Shown here piece by piece: positions 7,954 through 12,297 of a stretch of DNA of 12,297 bases. The notes below the pieces were generated by a model. That model was not told the DNA's origin, did no database searches, and saw only the letters and a list, made by a program, of their open reading frames with translations. Positions within the stretch are counted from its first letter, which is position 1, and each line of letters opens with the position of its first letter. The translations under genes were made by a program, and so were the position numbers. This DNA comes from Acidobacteria bacterium AH-259-L09 (lineage in GTDB: Bacteria > Acidobacteriota > UBA6911 > RPQK01), in assembly GCA_027717875.1 (NCBI GenBank), contig JALLOL010000054.1:1-12297 (forward strand), given 5' to 3'.

Positions 7954-8460
7954 ATGAAAGGAATCTGGACAGTTGTCATGGTTACTGCCTTTACCTTAAC
8001 TTTGCCGGCACACGAGCAAGAGCGAGGAACGGCTCAAGTTGCAATTGACGGGAAAAACATTTCCATCGACTACGGGCGCCCTCTGCTGCGCGGCCGAAAT
8101 ATGTTGGGAAGGGCCGACTCCGGAATAGTGTGGCGCATGGGTACAGACCAAGCCACCAGTTTGGTGACTGAAGCAGATCTCGTTTTTGGAGATATCAGGG
8201 TGGCAAAAGGGCGCTACTCGCTGTTTGCCAAGAAACTTGGTCCCGACAAGTGGGAAGTGCTGATCAACTCTGAAACCAACATTTGGGGAACCAATCACAA
8301 CCCTGGAAAGGACGTTGCGGCAATTCCCCTTCAAGCCCGCGACCTCGAAAGCAGCGTCGAAATGTTCACCATCACCTTGGAGTCGAAGGGCCCGGATTCA
8401 GGAGAATTCTACATGGCCTGGGGGACAAAAGAACTAAGAGCAGACTTCCAGGTGAAGTGA
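7954..8460 (+). CDS. Exported DUF2911-domain protein
   Basis: This 168-residue protein starts with a short basic/hydrophobic leader (MKGIWTVVMVTAFTLTLPAH) that looks like a signal peptide with cleavage near residue 19-21, so it is likely periplasmic or secreted. The mature part has the DUF2911 landmarks: ISIDYGRP (36-43), WRMGTDQAT (60-68), an A/G-KGRYSLF block (85-91), and W-EVLINSE...WG (100-112). The biochemical role of DUF2911 is not known. It has a strong Shine-Dalgarno GAGGAGG (7943-7949), 4 bp from the ATG. It follows the TIGR01777 gene closely, suggesting an operon, and it converges on the PEGA-domain gene. The fold is intact, with no sign of truncation. Confidence 0.88.
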   Translation: MKGIWTVVMVTAFTLTLPAHEQERGTAQVAIDGKNISIDYGRPLLRGRNMLGRADSGIVWRMGTDQATSLVTEADLVFGDIRVAKGRYSLFAKKLGPDKWEVLINSETNIWGTNHNPGKDVAAIPLQARDLESSVEMFTITLESKGPDSGEFYMAWGTKELRADFQVK

Positions 8461-8471
8461 ATCTTGGGGGA

Positions 8472-8509
8472 ATTCGTGAGTTCGTGCTTTCGTGCTGGGG
8501 TGCGGTGGT
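8472..8509 (+). repeat. NTTCGTGC octamer repeat, copy 3
   Basis: Octamers in register (ATTCGTGA, GTTCGTGC, TTTCGTGC, TGGGGTGC; 8472-8503) are followed by a GGTGGT end (to 8509). The segment matches copy 1 at 6811-6850 in both the octamers and the GGGG...GGTGGT tail. It sits in the 83-bp gap between the convergent DUF2911 and PEGA genes. No hairpin with a T-run is seen there, so I do not call a terminator. Confidence 0.7.
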
Positions 8510-8543
8510 CCTGTCGCACACTGAACGGACGAAAACGGGACAA

Positions 8544-9077
8544 TTAACGCTCGTCGGATTTTTCTGCCAGACGTGGCAGTTCGATATCCAAATGGAGGGT
8601 GCGGTTGGCCACCACTTCCATCTCTGTCTGGAAGGACTTGTATCCGGGGAATTCAATCCGAAGATGGTGTGCACCTTCAAGAAGTGTGTAGCGATCCCTC
8701 TCGGTGGCAAAGTCACGGGCGCTGCCGATGAGCTTGTCATCCACATAAACAAGAGCCTTTGGAGGGTTAACTTTGATAATCAAGTCAGCAGTGTTCGCCC
8801 GTACAATCTCCGTTCTTACAGGGCTATTGAGAACAATCTGATAAACTCCATAAGATCGCCGACCGTGGAGAACACTCACTGTTTGATAGACTGGGGAGGA
8901 ATAAATAATGGGGCCTGCAAACGCATGACCATGGATGTACAGATCAGGCCGAAAGAAAAACAAAGTGCGAGACGGCAAGAAGAAATGACCCTTTCGAATG
9001 GGCGAAGAAAAATGCCCTCCCTGCAGTGAGCTAAAGAGGCTCAATACAGCGAAAAAGTACAGAAAAAGTCTTCTCAT
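8544..9077 (-). CDS. Exported PEGA-domain protein
   Basis: This 177-residue protein has an N-terminal hydrophobic leader (MRRLFLYFFAVLSLFSSLQG) typical of a signal peptide. Residues ~22-80 are rich in Phe, His and Tyr and match no family I recognise. From about 98 to 169 there is a PEGA domain: ADLIIKVNPPKALVYVDDKL, then IG, LLEGAHHLRIEFPGYKSF, and a closing beta-strand LHLDIELPR. PEGA domains are extracytoplasmic modules found in surface and envelope proteins and are thought to aid binding or assembly. The ATG (9075-9077) has only a weak purine site (GCAGG) before it. It is divergent from the peroxidase gene, with 96 bp between start codons. A long open frame on the opposite strand is a shadow of this gene. 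Confidence 0.85.
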   Translation of the reverse strand: MRRLFLYFFAVLSLFSSLQGGHFSSPIRKGHFFLPSRTLFFFRPDLYIHGHAFAGPIIYSSPVYQTVSVLHGRRSYGVYQIVLNSPVRTEIVRANTADLIIKVNPPKALVYVDDKLIGSARDFATERDRYTLLEGAHHLRIEFPGYKSFQTEMEVVANRTLHLDIELPRLAEKSDER

Positions 9078-9093
9078 CAGCCTGCCGGAACTT

Positions 9094-9102
9094 ATTCTAG
9101 CA
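9094..9102 (-). promoter_or_regulatory. Possible extended -10 promoter for the PEGA gene
   Basis: Reading the minus strand, TGC-TAGAAT gives an extended -10 (TGn plus a hexamer with five of six matches to TATAAT), about 16 bp upstream of the ATG. No good -35 is seen at 17-18 bp, which extended -10 promoters can tolerate. The divergent peroxidase gene has TTGACG at 9107-9112 but no well-placed -10. Confidence 0.33.
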
Positions 9103-9173
9103 CATATTGACGGTTGGTTCTTGCAAAGGACTGTGCTAACTTATCAACACCTCGCCACGGGGAGGAGGACATC

Positions 9174-10232
9174 ATGAATGCATCAAGATTTTTCATTTTT
9201 CTATTTTCGGCCGGCTTCTTTGTGGTTGCTTGCACCACAGAACCTGAAGCGCCGCCGTTTGAACCTGAGATTCTCTCGCTCCCGGCTGACCCCTCTGATT
9301 ATGCTCCATTGCCCACTTATGTGGCGATGGACATTCCCGAAGACAATCCGATCACTGCTGAGAAAGCCGGCTTAGGCCGGCAGTTGTTTTTTGACCAGCG
9401 GATCAGTGGGGATGGCAGCCGTTCTTGCTATTCCTGTCATGTGTGCGAACTGGGATTGGCGGACGGAAAACCCACGGCGGTTGGCGCTTTCGATAAAGTT
9501 CTGACGCGGAACTCTCCAACACTATGGAATATTGGCTACCACCCCGAATTTTACTGGGACGGACGTGCTAAGAGCCTAGAGGCCCAGGCCTTGGCTGCCT
9601 GGAAAGGCGGCAATATGGGTGCCAATCCGGACGAAATCGTGGCAAAGCTCAATTCCATCGAGGGGTATCGAGACCAGTTTCAAAAGGTTTTTAACGAGGG
9701 TGCTACACCCGAAAATGTGTCTAAGGCCTTGGCTGCTTATATGCGGACCATCGTCAGTCACGATACGCCGTGGGATGGTTGGCAGGCTGGAGATGAATCA
9801 GCGGTGAGCGATGCGGCCAAACGTGGCTATGAGGTTTTCAAAAAAGCTGAATGTAACAATTGCCACGATGGGGTTCTGTTCACTGACTTTCAATATCACA
9901 ACGTGGGAATTGGAATGGACGCCGAGGAGCCGGATTTGGGGCGCTATAAGGTCACTCAAGATGAAAAAGATAAAGGTGCCTTTAAGACCCCCACTCTAAG
10001 GGATGTCGCCCAATCAGCTCCTTACTTTCACGATGGCAGCACTGCCACGCTGGAAGAAGTGGTGGATATCATGGTGGGTGGTGGGAAAGAAAATCCTCAA
10101 TTGGATCGTGCCAATCTCAAGAAGGTCACACTCTCACCTGCAGAAAAGGAAGACCTGCTCGAATTCCTGAGGTCACTCGATCAGCCTTGTGCGTTGAGCG
10201 AGCCGCCGCTTCCGTCCAGTCCAGGGGAGTGA
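9174..10232 (+). CDS. Dihaem cytochrome c peroxidase (CcpA/MauG family), lipoprotein
   Basis: This 352-residue protein has an N-terminal leader ending in a lipobox-like FVVAC (Cys20), which predicts export and lipid anchoring in the envelope. Two haem c sites are visible: C85-x-x-C88-H89 (CYSCH) and C227-x-x-C230-H231 (CNNCH). Family blocks include LGRQLFFDQRISGDG (67-81), NSPTLWN...FYWDGRAKSLE, and FKTPTLRDVAQSAPYFHDGS (270-289). Enzymes of this family reduce H2O2 using electrons from cytochromes; MauG relatives instead oxidise protein residues. An extra cysteine, C91, lies two residues after the first haem histidine, and the usual ELAFTDG reads CELGLADG here. The start at 9174 follows GGAGGAGG (9161-9168). 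A longer open frame from 9114 lacks a signal sequence start and is not preferred. Confidence 0.93.
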   Translation: MNASRFFIFLFSAGFFVVACTTEPEAPPFEPEILSLPADPSDYAPLPTYVAMDIPEDNPITAEKAGLGRQLFFDQRISGDGSRSCYSCHVCELGLADGKPTAVGAFDKVLTRNSPTLWNIGYHPEFYWDGRAKSLEAQALAAWKGGNMGANPDEIVAKLNSIEGYRDQFQKVFNEGATPENVSKALAAYMRTIVSHDTPWDGWQAGDESAVSDAAKRGYEVFKKAECNNCHDGVLFTDFQYHNVGIGMDAEEPDLGRYKVTQDEKDKGAFKTPTLRDVAQSAPYFHDGSTATLEEVVDIMVGGGKENPQLDRANLKKVTLSPAEKEDLLEFLRSLDQPCALSEPPLPSSPGE

Positions 10233-10259
10233 GTAAAGCACCAGCTGGAAAGCATTGCG

Positions 10260-11225
10260 CTAACTCGTCGCCTGGCTTTGGTACAATTCCAAGAGTTCTC
10301 GGGAATCCCCTCGCACTTTTCCAATCAGTTCAGGTGGACTCAGCGGTTTCGCATAAGGTGCAAAACTCAGAACCAGGCGTGAAGGATATTCCAGCGTTTC
10401 ACTGGAAAAGGTGAGCACAACGCCTCCATTTTCGCCTTTTCTCACGGAGGAGCCCCACCATTCTTGAATCCAGGGAGCCACTTTCGCGTCGAAATGAATT
10501 TCGATTTGCTGACGCCCCATGGATTTCAAAAAATCCTTCTTGTATTTATTCACGTTGAGACCCTTCGGTGGCGGAAATCTATCTTCCTGGAGTTTTACAG
10601 AAAGAATGCGTTCGAATTTGAAGGTCCTCAAGTCCCTTCGCATCTCGCAGTAGCCTGTCAGATACCAGTAGCCCAGATTCTTCATTAGAAAATAGGGCCG
10701 GATGACTCGATGGCTTGTTGTGTCTCGCATCAAGGAGTAGTAGTCGATGTCCGCCTTTTGGTTTTCTTCAATCGCTTGACGCAAAAGAGCAAAGTGATGA
10801 GAGAGGGGTCGGGAAGGCTTTTCAAGGACGATTCGATCCTCCAGGCGCGCTGCGGGATCGAGTGAGTTTGAAATGGCTTTCTCGATTTGAGCCTGGAGGG
10901 ACCCCACAACTTCGGGATCCAACTCGGGATCAAGAAGTTGCAGGGAAATTAGTAGGGCCATTGCCTCGGGACGGGTAAAGCGCAACGGGCGGTTTAACAT
11001 CTGGTCGAATTCGACATAGACCTTCTGTTCTTCCACGTAGATGTCGACATAATCGTCGGGACGAAAGGGGGGCTTTCCGATGAGTAGCATGAAATCCAGC
11101 TCTTTCATGAGCTGCTTGGGACGCATTTCCACTCGTTGGGCCAGCTTTTCCACGCTGATCCCTTGGTTTTTTGACACATAGCTCAGGATGAAGAGGATGC
11201 GGTTGATCCGCTCGGTGATGTTCAT
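10260..11225 (-). CDS. WYL-domain transcriptional regulator, PafC-like
   Basis: This 321-residue protein has a winged-helix-like N-terminus (about 1-60, with ISVEKLAQRVEMRPKQLMKE). A family-typical bridge follows, PPFRPDDYVDIYV (52-64) and RPLRFTRPEAMALL (79-92). The WYL domain is around 145-215 with the name motif W187-Y188-L189 (GYWYLTG), and a WCX-type C-terminal domain runs from about 235 to 321. In mycobacteria PafB and PafC form a heterodimer that activates DNA-damage genes after sensing a ligand through WYL. No proteasome genes are in view here. Its ATG overlaps the stop of the upstream PafB-like gene (ATGA), so the two are coupled and likely act as a pair. The target is unknown. Confidence 0.88.
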   Translation of the reverse strand: MNITERINRILFILSYVSKNQGISVEKLAQRVEMRPKQLMKELDFMLLIGKPPFRPDDYVDIYVEEQKVYVEFDQMLNRPLRFTRPEAMALLISLQLLDPELDPEVVGSLQAQIEKAISNSLDPAARLEDRIVLEKPSRPLSHHFALLRQAIEENQKADIDYYSLMRDTTSHRVIRPYFLMKNLGYWYLTGYCEMRRDLRTFKFERILSVKLQEDRFPPPKGLNVNKYKKDFLKSMGRQQIEIHFDAKVAPWIQEWWGSSVRKGENGGVVLTFSSETLEYPSRLVLSFAPYAKPLSPPELIGKVRGDSRELLELYQSQATS

Positions 11226-12196
11226 AGCAGCTTGTGAAGCACCTCGCGAATTTCATCTCGTATTTCCTTAGGGTCCACAACCTGGACATCGGTCTTTTGA
11301 GAGAGGATCCAGGAAATCAAGCCGGAACGGTTCGTCACCTTCAAGTGGAACGTGTTCGCGTTTGCTCTTTTCGCGGTCGTTAATTGGGGCAAAAGTTCTG
11401 GAAGCCGGTGTGGAGATACTCGTATCGTCACTCGAATCGGCTCGTGAAAGTCCAGCTCCCACTGCTGCTGATTCTGATATCCTTTCAGGGAAAAATCTTC
11501 AGGTATCTCATAATCCGGGGTTCCAGGACGTCGGGGATTGATCTTCAAGTCCTTGATCCGAGTTAGTACAAACGAGCGCAAATCCTTACGCAAATGATCC
11601 CAACCGATAAGCGTCCAATTCCCCCTTCGAAAGATCAGGCCATAGGGATCCACCTCACGCCGAGTTGTCTCCCCGGTCGAAAAAGCGTGATATACAATTT
11701 CGATCGTCTTTCGTCGGTCCAAGGAGTCCTGGATTTCGTTCACCCAGGTTGAGCGAGCTGAGGGTCTTCTACCGGCGGCGTACGTGATGGTGATTTCAGG
11801 TGGGGGAGGACTGATGTGATCATTGATGCTGATAATCTTATGGAGCGCGGATTCCAGTTGGTCTCGATAAGGGAAACCCTCGTTCTCCAACACTGCGCTG
11901 ACTGAGAGCATCAATAGCGAAGACTCCTGCGGCGTGAACTGGATCTCGGGCAGGAACAGCTTTTCTTTCTCTATGATATAACCTTCTTTTTTAACGCTTG
12001 TCCCGCTGTAATAGTCAATCGGGATCCCTAAGGAGATCAGTTCCGCCTTGTCACGTTCAAACTTTCTCTGATTGGATTCCTCGACTCCTTTCGCGTAGTC
12101 TTGCGGAAAGTGATTCTTAATATCCTGCCACGACACAGGTTCCCGGGCATTCAACAGGTAGGTGATCAAGTCTAGTAGACGCTCAGTGCGGTTCAC
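11222..12196 (-). CDS. WYL-domain transcriptional regulator, PafB-like
   Basis: This 324-residue protein begins MNRTERLLDLITYLLNAREP and has a winged-helix N-terminus with QRKFERDKAELISLGIPI (43-60), the PafB-type pattern. The WYL domain covers about 150-215, but the name motif reads W194-T195-L196 (GNWTLIGWD), so the middle Tyr is replaced. A WCX-like C-terminal part follows. The start is GTG at 12194-12196, supported by the conserved N-terminus. There is no Shine-Dalgarno, and the promoter at 12204-12233 places transcription start at about the first codon, so the mRNA is probably leaderless. It is the first gene of a two-gene operon with the PafC-like partner, consistent with a heterodimeric regulator. 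The signal and regulon cannot be read from this sequence. Confidence 0.88.
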   Translation of the reverse strand: MNRTERLLDLITYLLNAREPVSWQDIKNHFPQDYAKGVEESNQRKFERDKAELISLGIPIDYYSGTSVKKEGYIIEKEKLFLPEIQFTPQESSLLMLSVSAVLENEGFPYRDQLESALHKIISINDHISPPPPEITITYAAGRRPSARSTWVNEIQDSLDRRKTIEIVYHAFSTGETTRREVDPYGLIFRRGNWTLIGWDHLRKDLRSFVLTRIKDLKINPRRPGTPDYEIPEDFSLKGYQNQQQWELDFHEPIRVTIRVSPHRLPELLPQLTTAKRANANTFHLKVTNRSGLISWILSQKTDVQVVDPKEIRDEIREVLHKLL

Positions 12197-12200
12197 TGAG
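12182..12200. promoter_or_regulatory. Inverted repeat spanning the GTG start of the WYL operon
   Basis: CTCAGTG (12182-12188) and CACTGAG (12194-12200) are perfect 7-bp arms around CGGTT. The repeat covers the start codon and the predicted +1. It could be an operator for autoregulation or an mRNA hairpin hiding the start. The symmetry is seen directly; the role is inferred. Confidence 0.5.
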
Positions 12201-12203
12201 TGT

Positions 12204-12233
12204 AGTTTAGGAGAAGCAACCTGAAGGGGTCAA
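12204..12233 (-). promoter_or_regulatory. Sigma70-like promoter of the WYL operon
   Basis: On the minus strand, TTGACC (12228-12233) is followed by an 18-bp spacer and TAAACT (12204-12209). Seven bases then separate the -10 from the GTG codon, which places the transcription start at or next to the first codon. Confidence 0.6.
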
Positions 12234-12268
12234 CCATGGGCTCTTAATCCGCATTTCTCACACCGACT

Positions 12269-12297
12269 CTACTGCATCGGCGGAATCATCTGCCCTG
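12269..12297 (-). CDS. Possible C-terminal tail of another gene, partial
   Basis: On the minus strand one frame entering from the window edge encodes GQMIPPMQ and then stops at 12269-12271. The other two frames close within a few codons as well, so this is only weakly favoured. Between 12234 and 12268 nothing else is recognisable. Confidence 0.2.

Noticed and set aside
8283..9029. Plus-strand 248-codon open frame
   Set aside because: It lies mostly opposite the PEGA gene, which has a signal peptide and a recognisable domain. The plus-strand product is low-complexity and unlike known proteins, and it overlaps the DUF2911 gene.
10233..10259. Bidirectional terminator between the peroxidase and WYL genes
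   Set aside because: The 27-bp gap has no stem with a T-run on either strand.

Overview
The window appears to be chromosomal DNA of a Gram-negative, respiring bacterium. The evidence is a lipoprotein-anchored dihaem cytochrome c peroxidase, several exported proteins and a standard F1Fo ATP synthase cluster. The mix of DUF2911, PEGA, TIGR01777 and a PafB/PafC-like WYL pair, together with dispersed octamer repeats, would suit an Acidobacteriota-like lineage. This placement is an impression from gene content, not a demonstrated assignment.

Region 1 (1-4997, + strand) is the distal part of the ATP synthase operon: the last codons of a gene that is probably atpF, then atpH, atpA, atpG, atpD and atpC. 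The genes are tightly spaced except for a 130-bp gap between atpG and atpD. That gap holds a G-rich tandem repeat built on the octamer GGGAGACA, lying in what would be the atpD leader.

Region 2 (about 5000-7004) looks like an accessory segment between the atp operon and the next housekeeping-type gene. It begins with a perfect 22-bp palindrome just upstream of a two-gene toxin-antitoxin operon. The antitoxin is an Xre/MbcA-ParS type with an unusually long N-terminal region, and it is coupled by an ATGA overlap to a divergent RES-domain toxin. Next come a minus-strand remnant resembling the C-terminus of a nucleotidyltransferase, a complete tRNA-Gln(CUG) with its own promoter, and an octamer repeat (NTTCGTGC) that starts at the base after the tRNA CCA end and recurs in inverted orientation about 100 bp later.

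Region 3 (7005-10232) carries a TIGR01777-family NAD(P)-binding epimerase-like protein and an exported DUF2911 protein, both on +. A convergent exported PEGA-domain protein follows on -, with another copy of the octamer repeat between it and the DUF2911 gene. A divergently transcribed lipoprotein dihaem cytochrome c peroxidase on + closes the region.

Region 4 (10260-12297, - strand) is a two-gene operon of PafB-like and PafC-like WYL transcriptional regulators with a 4-bp ATGA overlap. It has a good sigma70-like promoter so close to the GTG start that the mRNA is predicted to be leaderless, and an inverted repeat spans the start codon. The last ~100 bases are intergenic, with at most the tail of another minus-strand gene at the very edge.

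The most distinctive elements are the long-antitoxin/divergent-RES module with its palindromic operator, the G-rich repeat in the atpD leader, and the NTTCGTGC octamer repeat family.
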